In this document: positions 27,198 through 36,492 of the stretch, piece after piece
Position numbering within the stretch: the first letter of the stretch is position 1
How the letters are laid out: each line of letters opens with the position of its first letter
NCBI GenBank assembly: GCA_029779845.1
Contig: JAKOZT010000044.1
Location: 41,862 to 105,861 of the forward strand
DNA from: Pseudomonadota bacterium
GTDB taxonomy: Bacteria; Pseudomonadota; Gammaproteobacteria; Burkholderiales; Burkholderiaceae_C
Length of the DNA: 64,000 bases
Reading direction: 5' to 3'
Notes under the pieces: model-generated
Database searches by the model: none
Told to the model about the DNA's origin: nothing
Seen by the model: only the letters and a program-made list of their open reading frames with translations
Position numbers and translations under genes: made by a program

Positions 27198-29033
27198 ATG
27201 GAAGAGTGGGTCGGCGAACGTTGGCACCGCTGGATCACGCGCGCGGCGGATCGCAGTTTTCCGCAGCAGGCGGTGGCGCTCGATGAGGTGAAGGCCGCCG
27301 CGGCGATGTTGTTTCACGCCGTGGGCGGCGGGCACGGCGTGCGCGTGGTGCCCGCCGGCGAAGCGCGGGCCGGCGGCCCGCGCAGCTGGCTGCAGAAGAT
27401 CGCCGGCAGCGGCCAGCGCGCAGCAACCTCACGGCTCGATGCCGAGACGCTGGCGCTGCCGCCGCTGATCGCGGTGTTCGACGATGCGGTGCTGAATCGC
27501 GACCTCTACCTGTGGCTGGCCGCGCTGGCCGCCGCCCACCCCGGCAGCACCGATTGGATCGCCGGCAACCTCGCTGCCACCGAGACCGTGTTGCAAGACT
27601 GCCCCGGCCTGCGCGCGCGCTGGCAGCGGCTGCGCGCGGCGCACCTCGCGCAGCGGCCCGATCCGGCGCGCCTGCGCGGCGACGCGGCGCGCGCCGAAGC
27701 GCGGGTGCAGGCCGCGCTGCGCGGCGAGCCGGTCGACTCCACCGCCATCGCCGCGCACGAGGTCGCGCCGGTGTGGGTGTGGCTCGAGGCGCTGCCCGCG
27801 CTGCAACGCGATCCGGCCGACGCCGCGAACGACGAGCCGCGCGACGCCGCCGGCGCCGCCGTGCCCAAGAGCAGCACGCGCCGCCGCACGCGCCAGCTGC
27901 AACCGCAGAAGGACAAGCGCGCGCCGCTGCTGCTGCCGTCCAAGACCGAGCAGATCATGACCTGGGCCGAGCACGTGCCGGTCGATCGCGCCACCGACGA
28001 CGAGGACGACGGCAACGCGCTGCGCGCCGCCGACGACATGGAGCAGCTCGCGATCACGCGCGACGGCAAGGCCGGCGCGGCGCGCATCAAGTTCGATCTC
28101 GACCTGCCCAGCGCCGCCGTCGACGACGTCGCGATCGCCGCAGGCGAAACCCTGCCCGAGTGGGACTGGAAGCGCCAGGCCCTCAAGCCCGACCACTGCC
28201 GCGTCATCACGCTGATGGCGCAGCCCGGCGCGCCCTTCGTGCCCGGCCTCGCGCTGCGCCGCACCGCGCGCCAGGTGCGGCGCCGCCTCGAAGTGCTGCG
28301 CGCCGCGCCGCGCTGGCAGCGCCGCTGCGCCGACGGCGAGATGATCGACCTCGACGCCTGGGTGCGCCACGCCGGCGAGGCGGTCGATGAACAACACGAG
28401 CACCCCGCGCCGCGCGATCCGCTGGTGTTCGCCCGCCGCGCGCGCGGCGAGCGCAGCTTCGCGACGCTGCTGCTGGCCGATCTGTCGCTGTCGACCGACG
28501 CGCACGTCAACGACGACGCGCGCGTGATCGACGTGATCCGCGACGCGCTCTACGTCTTCGGCGAAGCGCTCGAAGGCACCGGCGACGCCTTCGAGATGCT
28601 CGGCTTCAGCTCGGTGCGCCGCCAGCACGTGCGCATGCAGCACCTCAAGGGCTTCGACGAGCCCTGGAGCCGCGACGCGCGCTCGCGCGTCGGCGCCATC
28701 AAGCCGGGCTACTACACGCGCATGGGCGCGGCGCTGCGCCACGCCACCCAGCGCCTCGCGCTGCGCCCCGAGCGCCAGCGGCTGCTGCTGATCCTCACCG
28801 ACGGCAAGCCCAACGACCTCGACGTCTACGAAGGCCGCTGGGGCCTGGAGGACACCCGCCACGCGGTGCACGAGGCGCGCGAAGCCGGGCTGCTGCCCTT
28901 CTGCCTGTCGATCGACGAAGAGGCGCACGAATACCTGCCGCATCTGTTCGGCCGCGGCGGCTGGGCGCAGGTGCGCCGGCCGGCCGAGCTGCCGGCGCGG
29001 CTGGCCTCGGTGTACGCTCGGCTGACACGCTGA
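27198..29033 (+). CDS. norD: NorD, von Willebrand factor A-domain protein
   Basis: NorD partners the NorQ ATPase in metal insertion into NorB. The 611-aa protein has an N-terminal alpha-helical region, a long charged middle (including SSTRRRTRQLQPQKDKR) and a C-terminal VWA domain with the MIDAS motif LLADLSLSTD (D-x-S-x-S), TRMGAALRHATQRL (MIDAS Thr/Met region) and LLLILTDGKPNDLDVYEG. No signal peptide is present. Its ATG follows the dispersed repeat by 13 bp. The FNR site of the next gene begins 13 bp after its stop. Confidence 0.93.
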   Translation: MEEWVGERWHRWITRAADRSFPQQAVALDEVKAAAAMLFHAVGGGHGVRVVPAGEARAGGPRSWLQKIAGSGQRAATSRLDAETLALPPLIAVFDDAVLNRDLYLWLAALAAAHPGSTDWIAGNLAATETVLQDCPGLRARWQRLRAAHLAQRPDPARLRGDAARAEARVQAALRGEPVDSTAIAAHEVAPVWVWLEALPALQRDPADAANDEPRDAAGAAVPKSSTRRRTRQLQPQKDKRAPLLLPSKTEQIMTWAEHVPVDRATDDEDDGNALRAADDMEQLAITRDGKAGAARIKFDLDLPSAAVDDVAIAAGETLPEWDWKRQALKPDHCRVITLMAQPGAPFVPGLALRRTARQVRRRLEVLRAAPRWQRRCADGEMIDLDAWVRHAGEAVDEQHEHPAPRDPLVFARRARGERSFATLLLADLSLSTDAHVNDDARVIDVIRDALYVFGEALEGTGDAFEMLGFSSVRRQHVRMQHLKGFDEPWSRDARSRVGAIKPGYYTRMGAALRHATQRLALRPERQRLLLILTDGKPNDLDVYEGRWGLEDTRHAVHEAREAGLLPFCLSIDEEAHEYLPHLFGRGGWAQVRRPAELPARLASVYARLTR

Positions 29034-29045
29034 ACGCGGCTGCGA

Positions 29046-29059
29046 TTGATAGCCATCAA
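29046..29059 (+). promoter_or_regulatory. Perfect FNR box before dnr
   Basis: TTGAT-AGCC-ATCAA matches the FNR consensus TTGAT-N4-ATCAA at all ten positions. Centred at 29052.5, it predicts transcription from about 29094 and a start codon downstream of that point, namely the GTG at 29112. Its own TTG can be mistaken for a start codon in the same frame. Confidence 0.75.
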
Positions 29060-29111
29060 GCCCCTGCCCGGTGCGGACAGGGCCACTCGCGCGGCCAACC
29101 CCGGACCCGCC

Positions 29112-29807
29112 GTGGAAACCCGAACCTTCGACCTGCCGCGCTACCTCTCGGTGCTGCCCCTGTTCACCGACCTCAGCCGCACCGAGCTGGAGCGGCTGGC
29201 GCTGGGCTGCCAGCTGCGCCGGCTGGCGCGCGGCGAGACGATCTTCCGCGTCGGCGAGCCGTGCGAGGAGTTCCACGTCACGGTGACGGGGCAGGTCAAG
29301 CTGTTCGCCATTTCTCCGGCCGGGCAGGAGAAGGTGATCGAGCTGGTCGGCCCCGGCAACAGCTTCGCCGAGGCGCTGATGTTCACCGGCAAGCCCTACA
29401 TCGTGAACGCGCAGGCGCTCACCGACACGCTGCTGCTGACGGTGAAGAAGGACGCGGTGGTCGGCGAGATCGAGCGCGACCCGCGCTTCGCGATGCGCAT
29501 GCTCGCCGGCATCTCGCGCCGCCTGCACGGCCTGGTGCACGACGTGGAGGCCTACGCGCTGCACAGCGGCATGCAGCGCGTGATCGGCTACCTGCTGCGC
29601 GACCAGATCGTGGAAGACTGCGCCACCGGCGAGGTGGTGACCGTCTCGCTGCCGGTCAGCAAGGCGACCATCGCCTCGCGCCTGTCGCTCACGCCCGAAT
29701 ACTTCTCGCGCGTGCTGCACGAGCTGGAGGCGGCCGGCCTGGTGCGCATCGACAAGCGCGACGTGCACATCCTCGACCCCAAGGCGCTGGCCACCTACGG
29801 CCGCTGA
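29112..29807 (+). CDS. dnr: Dnr-type Crp/Fnr regulator of denitrification
   Basis: The 231-aa protein has a cyclic-nucleotide-type sensor barrel (LFTDLSRTELERLALGCQLRRLARGETIFRVGE...), a long dimerisation helix and a C-terminal helix-turn-helix (VSKATIASRLSLTPEYFSRVLHELEAAGLV) with the E-x-x-S-R pattern that reads TTGA. The N-terminal cysteine cluster of FNR is absent, so it should not sense O2 directly; Dnr/NnrR proteins sense NO through haem. The GTG at 29112 is preferred because upstream codons overlap the FNR box and promoter. Likely activator of the CTTGAA-N4-TTCAAG sites nearby. Confidence 0.85.
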   Translation: METRTFDLPRYLSVLPLFTDLSRTELERLALGCQLRRLARGETIFRVGEPCEEFHVTVTGQVKLFAISPAGQEKVIELVGPGNSFAEALMFTGKPYIVNAQALTDTLLLTVKKDAVVGEIERDPRFAMRMLAGISRRLHGLVHDVEAYALHSGMQRVIGYLLRDQIVEDCATGEVVTVSLPVSKATIASRLSLTPEYFSRVLHELEAAGLVRIDKRDVHILDPKALATYGR

Positions 29808-29856
29808 TCCCGTGTCGAGCGGGCACTGACCCCGCTCAAGGGCCGCAGCCGCGGTC

Positions 29857-29870
29857 TTGAACTGCTTCAA
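29857..29870 (+). promoter_or_regulatory. Dnr box before nirE
   Basis: CTTGAACTGCTTCAAG (29856-29871) is the shared palindrome with one spacer change. The centre lies 69.5 bp before the nirE ATG, predicting transcription from about 29905. Confidence 0.7.
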
Positions 29871-29932
29871 GGCGGCGGCGCATCACCCGCCGTGCAATGC
29901 GGTCATTGCCCGACACCGCACGAAAGCACGCC

Positions 29933-30754
29933 ATGTCCGTCCTCAGCGAGCCGCTCCAGTTCGTGTCCGATCCACCGACGACAGCCGGCGCCGGCCACGT
30001 CACGCTCGTCGGCGCCGGCCCGGGCGACCCCGATCTGCTGACCGTCAAGGCCGCCAACGCGCTGCGCAACGCCACGCTGGTGCTGTACGACAACCTCGTC
30101 TCCAAGGCGGTGCTGGAGCTGGTGCCGGCGGGCGCCGACCGCGTCTACGTCGGCAAGGTCAGCGGGCACCACAGCCTGTCGCAGACCGGCATCATCGAGC
30201 TGATGGTGCGCCTGGCCAAGGGCGGGCGGCGCCTGGTGCGCCTCAAAGGCGGCGACCCGTACATCTTCGGCCGCGGCGGCGAGGAGGCGCAGGGCCTGGT
30301 GGCGGCCGGCATCTCCTTCGACGTGATTCCCGGCATCAGCGCCGCGCAGGGCGCCGCGGCCGCCAGCGGCATCCCGCTGACGCACCGCGACCACGCCGAG
30401 GCGCTGGTGCTCGCCACCGGCCACCTGCGCGGCGAAGGCGAGGAGCGCGCCCCCGATCTCGACTGGGCGCAGCTGGCGCGCCCGCGCCAGACCGTGGTGA
30501 TCTACATGGGCGTGGCGACGCTGCCGACGCTCAGCGCGCAACTGCAGGCGCATGGCCTGGCCGGCGACACGCCGGCCGCGCTGATCGAACGCGCCACGCT
30601 GCCCGACCAGCGCACCATCGTCGGCACGCTGGCGACGCTGCCCGAGTTGGCAAGACGGCACGATGTGCGCGCGCCGACGTTGATCATGATCGGGACGGTG
30701 GTGGGGCTGCATGCGGAGCTGGGGGGCGCCGTGAGGGCGAGTGCGGGGGCGTGA
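29933..30754 (+). CDS. nirE: Uroporphyrinogen-III C-methyltransferase (NirE/CobA)
   Basis: SUMT adds two methyl groups to uroporphyrinogen III to make precorrin-2, the entry to sirohaem and haem d1. The 273-aa protein has the SAM-binding GHVTLVGAGPGDPDLLTVKAANAL (residues 21-44), VLYDNLVS, RLVRLKGGDPYIFGRGGEEAQ, the VIPGISAAQGAAAASGIPLTHRD motif and VVIYMGV. It is a stand-alone methyltransferase without CysG dehydrogenase domains. A Dnr box upstream and the surrounding nor/nir genes make a haem d1 role (NirE) more likely than cobalamin or sirohaem supply. Confidence 0.9.
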   Translation: MSVLSEPLQFVSDPPTTAGAGHVTLVGAGPGDPDLLTVKAANALRNATLVLYDNLVSKAVLELVPAGADRVYVGKVSGHHSLSQTGIIELMVRLAKGGRRLVRLKGGDPYIFGRGGEEAQGLVAAGISFDVIPGISAAQGAAAASGIPLTHRDHAEALVLATGHLRGEGEERAPDLDWAQLARPRQTVVIYMGVATLPTLSAQLQAHGLAGDTPAALIERATLPDQRTIVGTLATLPELARRHDVRAPTLIMIGTVVGLHAELGGAVRASAGA

Positions 30755-30895
30755 GGGCATAGCGTTCCTGGCGGGGCGGCCTCCTGCGCTATCGTGCGCG
30801 CTCATGAGACCGGAGAACGCCGCCGCGAAGATCATCAGGCTCGCCGGCTTCACGGCGGCCGGCCGCCTCCCGAGCGCACAGCCAGCGGCCTGCCC

Positions 30896-32431
30896 GTGAG
30901 CCTCGCCCACCTGCTGCTGCGCCAGGCCCGCCTCGACCCGGGGCGCGCGATGGTCTTCCACGGGAGCGCTGTGCATGCCAGCGCCGGCCAATGGGCCGCG
31001 CGCAGCGCCGGCTTCGCGCAGCGCCTGCGCGCCGCCGGCCTCGCGCCGGGCGAGCGCATCGTGCTGTTCATGCGCAACCATCCGCGCTATCTCGAACTGC
31101 TGTGGGGCGCGTGGTGGGCCGGGCTGGTCGTCGTGCCGGTCAACGCCAAGCTGCATCCGCGCGAGGTGGAGTGGATCGTCGCCGACGCGCAAGCGCGCTG
31201 GGCCTTCGTGACGCACGACGTGGCACCCGCGCCGCTGGCCGGCATCGAACACCAGATCGACATCGAATCCGCCGACGCCGATGCGCTGCTCGCGCCGGCC
31301 TCCGATTTCGAAGCCGTTCCCGTTACCGAACGCGGCCCCGACGACACCGCCTGGCTCTTCTACACCAGCGGCACCACCGGCCGGCCCAAGGGCGTGATGA
31401 TCACGCAGCGCAACCTGATGACGATGGGGCTGGCCTACTTCGCCGACGTCGACGCGGTCGCGCGCGATGACGCGATCGTCTACGCCGCACCGATGTCGCA
31501 CGGCGTCGGGCTGTACGCGGTTCCGCACCTGATGGCCGGCGCGCGCCACGTGGTGCCGGCGTCGGGCGGCGTCGATGCGGCCGAGCTGTTCGCGCTCGGC
31601 GCCGCGCTCGGCCCGCTGTCGACCTTCGCCGCGCCGACCATCGTCAAGCGCCTCGTCGATCATGCCGAGCAGGCCGGGCTCACGCCCGACGACGCGGCGC
31701 GTTCGTTCAAGACCATCGTCTATGGCGGCGCGCCGATGTATCTGGCCGACATCCAGCGCGCCTTGAAGCTCATGGGCCCGCGCTTCGTGCAGATCTACGG
31801 CCAGGGCGAGACGCCGATGGTCGCCACCGCGCTGGCGCGATATCACCTGGCCGACGCGGCGCACCCGCGCCACCTCGACCGCCTCGCGTCGGTGGGCGTG
31901 GCGCAGACGCCGGTGCGCATGCGCATCGCCGACGCGGCCGGCCGCGAGCTGCCCACAGGCGAGATCGGCGAGGTGCTGGTCCAGGGCGACAGCGTGATGG
32001 CCGGCTACTGGCGCAACCCGGAGGCTACCGCCGCCGCGATCCGCGACGGCTGGCTCTACACCGGCGACGTCGGCTGCCTCGACGGCCACGGCTTCCTGAC
32101 GCTGAAGGACCGCAGTAAGGACCTGATCATCAGCGGCGGCTCCAACATCTACCCGCGCGAGGTGGAGGAGGTGCTGCTCACCGCGCCCGGCGTGGCCGAG
32201 GCCGCGGTGGTCGGCGCGCCGGATGCCGAATGGGGCGAGGTGGTGGTGGCCTTCGTCGTGCCTGCCAGCGGCGCCGCGCTCACCGACGAGGAACTCGACG
32301 TCCACTGCCTCGCGCAACTCGCGCGCTTCAAGCGCCCCAAGCGCTACGAGTTCGTCGCCGAGCTGCCGAAGAACAACTACGGCAAGGTGCTGAAGACCGC
32401 GCTGCGCGAGCGCCTCACGCCGCCAGCCTGA
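30896..32431 (+). CDS. Acyl-CoA synthetase (AMP-forming, class I adenylate-forming)
   Basis: The 511-aa protein has the adenylate-forming motifs in order: [15 protein letters not shown] (P-loop-like), [60 protein letters not shown] and the C-terminal catalytic lysine region [18 protein letters not shown]. It would activate a fatty or aromatic acid with CoA. A GTG at 30896 is taken as start, since upstream sequence (Arg/His-rich) is not protein-like. It sits between nirE and the chemoreceptor without obvious link to denitrification. Its end overlaps the convergent chemoreceptor gene by 17 bp. Confidence 0.88.
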   Translation: MSLAHLLLRQARLDPGRAMVFHGSAVHASAGQWAARSAGFAQRLRAAGLAPGERIVLFMRNHPRYLELLWGAWWAGLVVVPVNAKLHPREVEWIVADAQARWAFVTHDVAPAPLAGIEHQIDIESADADALLAPASDFEAVPVTERGPDDTAWLFYTSGTTGRPKGVMITQRNLMTMGLAYFADVDAVARDDAIVYAAPMSHGVGLYAVPHLMAGARHVVPASGGVDAAELFALGAALGPLSTFAAPTIVKRLVDHAEQAGLTPDDAARSFKTIVYGGAPMYLADIQRALKLMGPRFVQIYGQGETPMVATALARYHLADAAHPRHLDRLASVGVAQTPVRMRIADAAGRELPTGEIGEVLVQGDSVMAGYWRNPEATAAAIRDGWLYTGDVGCLDGHGFLTLKDRSKDLIISGGSNIYPREVEEVLLTAPGVAEAAVVGAPDAEWGEVVVAFVVPASGAALTDEELDVHCLAQLARFKRPKRYEFVAELPKNNYGKVLKTALRERLTPPA

Positions 32432-33965
32432 ACACCGCCACCGCGCGCACCAGCTGCTCGGCCTGCTGCTTCAGGCTCGCGGCGGCGGCGGCGCTCTCTT
32501 CCACCAGCGCAGCGTTCTGCTGCGTCACCTGGTCCATCTGCGACACCGCTTCGCCGATCTGCGCCACGCCGCTGCTCTGCTCGGTGCTGGCCGCGCTGAT
32601 CTCGGCGACGATGTCGTTGACGCGCCCGATCGAGGCGACGATGTCGTTCATCGTCGCGCCGGCCTGCGACACCAGCGCGTTGCCCTGTTCCACCTGCTCG
32701 ACGCTGGCGGTGATCAGGCTCTTGATCTCGCGTGCCGCGGCGGCCGAGCGCTGCGCCAGCGCGCGCACCTCGCCGGCCACCACCGCGAAGCCGCGGCCCT
32801 GCTCGCCGGCGCGCGCCGCCTCCACCGCGGCGTTGAGCGCCAGGATGTTGGTCTGGAACGAGATGCCGTCGATCACCGTGATGATCTCGGCGATGCGGCG
32901 CGAGCCGTCGTGGATGCCTTCCATCGTGCGCACGACGCGGCCCACCACCTCGCCGCCCTGCTGCGCCACCTGCGAGGCGCCGAGCGCGAGCTGGCTGGCC
33001 TGACGCGCGTTGTCGGCGTTCAGACCGACGGTCGAGCCGAGCTGTTCCATCGAGGCGGCGGTCTGCTGCAGCGCGCTCGCCTGCTGCTCGGTGCGCTGGC
33101 TCAGATCGGCGTTGCCCTGCGCGATCTGCGCGCTGGCGGTGGCCACGCTCTCGGCGTTGCCGCGCACCGCGCCGACCACGCCGGCCAGGCGCGCGTTCAT
33201 GTCGCGCAGCGCGCGCAGCAGTTCGGCGATCTCGTCGCGGCCCCCGGCCTCGATGCGCGCGGCCAGGTCGCCCTCGGCGACGCGGCGCGAGGCCTCGACC
33301 GCCGCGCGCACCGGCACCGTCACCGAGCGCGCCAGCGCCCAGGCGAAGGCGACGCCGAGCAGCAGCGCGCCGGCGCCGAGCACGAGCGTCAGGCGCTCGG
33401 CCTGCAGCGTGTCGGCGAGCACGGCGCGGCCGCTGTCCTGGGCCATCTGCTTCTGCAGCCGCGTCAGGGCGCCGCTGTGCTCCTGCAGCGCATCGAGCAG
33501 CGGCAGCGTCTCGGCCTGCACGCGCTGCACCGCGACCTCGCGCTTGCCGGCGGCGACATCGTCGTCGACCTGCCGCAACGAGGCGACGTACTGCTTGCGC
33601 GCGGCGTGGATGTCGGCCAGCAGCGCCTGCGCATCGGGCCGGCGCACCAGCCGGTCGAGCGTGGCGAGCGTCTCGTCGACGATCTTGCGGTTCGCGGCGA
33701 TGCGCTCGCGCACCACGGCCAGCCGCGCCGCGTCGGCGGTGATCAGCAGCTCCATCGTGCGGCGCGCGTTGGCGTGCGTGGTCGCTTCGAGCGTGGAGAC
33801 GGCTTCGGCCTTGACCCAGTCCTCCTCGACCAGCGCACGCGTGGCGCCGCCCAGCGATTCGAAGCCGGACCAGGCGATGGCGACGATGAGCGCCAGCAGT
33901 GCGAGCACGCTGCCGAAGCCGAGCGCCATGCGCGGCGCGAGTCGGAGGTTCTGGAGGATTTTCAT
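32415..33965 (-). CDS. Methyl-accepting chemotaxis protein
   Basis: The 516-aa protein has an N-terminal helix (residues 15-33), a four-helix-bundle type periplasmic sensor domain, a second membrane helix (about 192-210), a HAMP domain ([44 protein letters not shown]) and the signalling hairpin with the invariant tip [49 protein letters not shown]. It signals through CheW/CheA. A response to nitrogen oxides or redox state would fit the setting but is not evident in the sensor domain. Confidence 0.95.
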   Translation of the reverse strand: MKILQNLRLAPRMALGFGSVLALLALIVAIAWSGFESLGGATRALVEEDWVKAEAVSTLEATTHANARRTMELLITADAARLAVVRERIAANRKIVDETLATLDRLVRRPDAQALLADIHAARKQYVASLRQVDDDVAAGKREVAVQRVQAETLPLLDALQEHSGALTRLQKQMAQDSGRAVLADTLQAERLTLVLGAGALLLGVAFAWALARSVTVPVRAAVEASRRVAEGDLAARIEAGGRDEIAELLRALRDMNARLAGVVGAVRGNAESVATASAQIAQGNADLSQRTEQQASALQQTAASMEQLGSTVGLNADNARQASQLALGASQVAQQGGEVVGRVVRTMEGIHDGSRRIAEIITVIDGISFQTNILALNAAVEAARAGEQGRGFAVVAGEVRALAQRSAAAAREIKSLITASVEQVEQGNALVSQAGATMNDIVASIGRVNDIVAEISAASTEQSSGVAQIGEAVSQMDQVTQQNAALVEESAAAAASLKQQAEQLVRAVAVFRLAA

Positions 33966-34081
33966 GCGGCGGCCCGGAGGCGGAGGACGTTGCGCTACTC
34001 ATCGGCGCCGGGCCGCGCCGATTGACCCTTGCCGCTTCATGCCTTGCGTTCGATTTGCGCTCGATCAATGCGCCCCGGCGT

Positions 34082-34885
34082 TCACGGCGCGAGCCAGTGG
34101 CGCGGGTGCCGCCCGCGCGGCGCGTGCCCCGGCGCGTCGTGCAGCGGCCAGCGGCTCGGCTGGGTGTGGCTCCAGGCCGATTCCTGCGCGCTGCGGTCGA
34201 TCGGGCCCTCTTCGGTGACGAGCCGGCCGTCGAGGTACAGGCCGTTGAGCAGGCGCGCGGCGCGCAAGGCATCCAGCCCGGGCCAGCGGCAGATGGTCTC
34301 GAAGGCGGCCGGAGCGGCGCGCAGCCGCGCCACCGCCGAGCCGAGCGCGCCCGGCAGGCGCGCGGCGGCTTCGGGGCCGCGCTCGAGCGCGCGGAAGCGT
34401 TCGCCGGCGGCCAGCGCGCCCAGCAGCGCGTTGCGCGGGCCAAGCAGCGCCAGCGTCCACAGCAGCCCGGCCAGCGGGTAGTGGCAGGGGGGCAGGGCGG
34501 CCGTGCGGCGCGGCGGGTGCGACGCGGGCGGCTCGAAGGGCGGCGGCTCGCAGCCCGCCAGCCGGGCGGCCCACAGGCCAGAGGGCGGCGCGCGCAGCCA
34601 GTCGACCGGCGCGCGGTACAGGCGCAGCCGCGGGTACAGCGTCACGGGCCAGACCCAGCCGTCGACGGCGATGGTCAGCAGTGCCGATTCGCGCAGGCGC
34701 AGGCAGCAGGCGACGACTTCGAGCAGGTCGGGGCTGGTGCCGTCCTCCGGCTCGAGCCGGCGCAATTCGTCGACCATCGCGGTCGACAGCACCAGCGTGG
34801 AGCGCGGCGCCTGAAGCTCGCCCCAGTCCGTGTCCGGCCCGCATTCGTCCAGCGGCCTCGGAATCGTGTCGCCCGAGTGGTCCAT
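34082..34885 (-). CDS. Hypothetical protein at the end of the nir cluster
   Basis: A 267-aa soluble protein of unknown family. Notable stretches are MVDELRRLEPEDGTSPDLLEVVACCLRLRESALLTIAVDGWVWPVTLYPRLRLYRAP (residues about 37-93), a hydrophobic PLAGLLWTLALLGPRNALLGALAAGERFRALERG, and WPGLDALRAARLLNGLYLDGRLV. The architecture recalls regulators or chaperones with small-domain repeats, but nothing can be assigned. It begins 84 bp after nirN and a hairpin precedes its GGAGGG Shine-Dalgarno site, so it could be the last cistron of the nir transcript. Confidence 0.6.
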   Translation of the reverse strand: MDHSGDTIPRPLDECGPDTDWGELQAPRSTLVLSTAMVDELRRLEPEDGTSPDLLEVVACCLRLRESALLTIAVDGWVWPVTLYPRLRLYRAPVDWLRAPPSGLWAARLAGCEPPPFEPPASHPPRRTAALPPCHYPLAGLLWTLALLGPRNALLGALAAGERFRALERGPEAAARLPGALGSAVARLRAAPAAFETICRWPGLDALRAARLLNGLYLDGRLVTEEGPIDRSAQESAWSHTQPSRWPLHDAPGHAPRGRHPRHWLAP

Positions 34886-34895
34886 CACCGCCCTC

Positions 34896-34920
34896 CGCAG
34901 CGGCAAGGTAGGCCGCTGCG
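34896..34920 (-). promoter_or_regulatory. Perfect 9-bp hairpin between nirN and next gene
   Basis: CGCAGCGGC (34896-34904) and GCCGCTGCG (34912-34920) are perfect inverted repeats with a 7-base loop. Without a T-run this may be an intercistronic RNA stem or a weak terminator after nirN, ending 10 bp before the following start codon. Confidence 0.45.
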
Positions 34921-34968
34921 GCGCGCGGCGCAAGAGACCGAAAGGGGATTGACAGGGGGGAATCGACC

Positions 34969-36492
34969 CTAGTGCGACGTTCCCTCGGAGCGCGTGATCT
35001 TGTTGAACACGTTGTACTTGCCCACCGGCTTGCTCATCGTCAGGCGCTTCACTTCTTTGAACGTCTGCGCGTCGTACACCACCAGCGCGCCGTCCATCTC
35101 CCACACGCTGGCCAGCGCGTAGCGGCCGTCGCGCGTGAACTCGATGTGCGCCAGCGTGCGGCCGGGCTCCCTCACCTGCGCCACGGGTTCCAGCGTGCGC
35201 TTGTCGATGATGGTCAGCGTGTCCTTGGCCGTGGGGCTCATCATCGAGTCGACCCAGGCGTAGCGCGAGTTCTCGTGGCTGCGCATGAAGAAACCCGGGC
35301 CGGGCGTGGCGATGCTCTTCACGGTCTGCCAGTTCTTCATGTCGATCACCTGCACCACGCCGTCCTTCAGGTTCGGGCTGGCCAGCACCGTGCTGCCGTT
35401 CCACGCGAAGGTGATGCCCGAGCCCAGGTGCGGCATGCCGGCCAGCGGCAGCTCGGCGACGCGCTTGCGGGCATCGAGGTCGACCACCTGCGCGCTCGGG
35501 CTGCCGTCGCTCTTGGGGCGCGTCGCGCCGAGCGCGTGGCGGTAGCTCTGGTCGAAGAAAAAGTCGTCCAGCGGCTCGGAGAGCAGCGTGCGGCGCGGCT
35601 CGAGCGCACCGCGGTCGTAGGGGATCTCCCAGAGCTCCGGGATGTCCTTCAACGCGACGACGAAACTCCGGCGCGGCTGCGCGTCGTACACCGCCGAGAC
35701 GCGCGACGTGGCCTTGCCGTCGGCCGCGGCGGCGGCATAGGTGCGCACCAGGTTCAGCTCGGCGTCGAACAGCGCCAGCGTGTGCGGCAGGTAGTTGGCC
35801 GCCATCACCCAGCGGCCGTCGCCCGACACCGCGACGTTGCGCATGTTCAGCCCGGCGCGCACCTCGGCGACGACGGTCAGGTTCCACAGGTCGTACTTGG
35901 TGATCCAGCCGTCGCGCGAGCCGAAGTAGACGAAGCGCCCGTCGGGCGAGAACTTCGGCCCGCCGTGCAGCGCGAAGCGCGAGGCGAAGCGGTGCATCAC
36001 CTCGAAGCGGTCGCCGTCGACCACCGAGACGTGGTGGTCGCCGCCCTCGACGACGAGGAACACGTTCATCGGGTCGGCGCGCCATGCCGGCCTCGCGGGC
36101 AGCGTCGCCGCGCCTTCGACCACGCTGCGCGATTCGCGGATCTGCGCCTCGCTCCAGGTCGGCGCCGGACTCACCGGCGTGTAGATCCAGCGGGCGAGCG
36201 CGCCGATCTGCTCGGCCGAGAGCTTGTCGGCGAAGCCGGCCATCTGCGTCGCCTGGCGGCCCCGCGCGATCACCGCCGATGCCTCGGCCGGCTTGACGCG
36301 CTGCAGGCTCTCGGGCAGCAGCGCCGGGCCCATGCCGCCCAGGCGCTGCTCGCCGTGGCAGGCGACACAGTGCTCGCGGTACAGCGCCGCGGCATCAGGT
36401 TGCTGCGCGCGCGCCATGTCGGCCGCGATGGCGAAGAAGGAAGCGGCCAGCGCCAGCTTCAGCCAGATCGAAAGTGGGTTCTTCATCGTCAT
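34969..36492 (-). CDS. nirN: NirN, cytochrome c-d1 domain dehydrogenase for haem d1
   Basis: NirN performs the last oxidation in haem d1 formation and delivers the cofactor to NirS. The 507-aa protein has a signal peptide (cleavage near ARAQ), a mono-haem cytochrome domain (CVACHGEQRLGGMGP) and an eight-bladed d1-type propeller (NVFLVVEGGDHHVSVVDGD, IPELWEIPYD, PLDDFFFDQSYRH). It resembles NirS in layout. The ATG at 36492 overlaps the nirJ stop (ATGA), coupling their translation. Separation from NirS rests on its position and the d1 sequence style. Confidence 0.88.
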   Translation of the reverse strand: MTMKNPLSIWLKLALAASFFAIAADMARAQQPDAAALYREHCVACHGEQRLGGMGPALLPESLQRVKPAEASAVIARGRQATQMAGFADKLSAEQIGALARWIYTPVSPAPTWSEAQIRESRSVVEGAATLPARPAWRADPMNVFLVVEGGDHHVSVVDGDRFEVMHRFASRFALHGGPKFSPDGRFVYFGSRDGWITKYDLWNLTVVAEVRAGLNMRNVAVSGDGRWVMAANYLPHTLALFDAELNLVRTYAAAAADGKATSRVSAVYDAQPRRSFVVALKDIPELWEIPYDRGALEPRRTLLSEPLDDFFFDQSYRHALGATRPKSDGSPSAQVVDLDARKRVAELPLAGMPHLGSGITFAWNGSTVLASPNLKDGVVQVIDMKNWQTVKSIATPGPGFFMRSHENSRYAWVDSMMSPTAKDTLTIIDKRTLEPVAQVREPGRTLAHIEFTRDGRYALASVWEMDGALVVYDAQTFKEVKRLTMSKPVGKYNVFNKITRSEGTSH

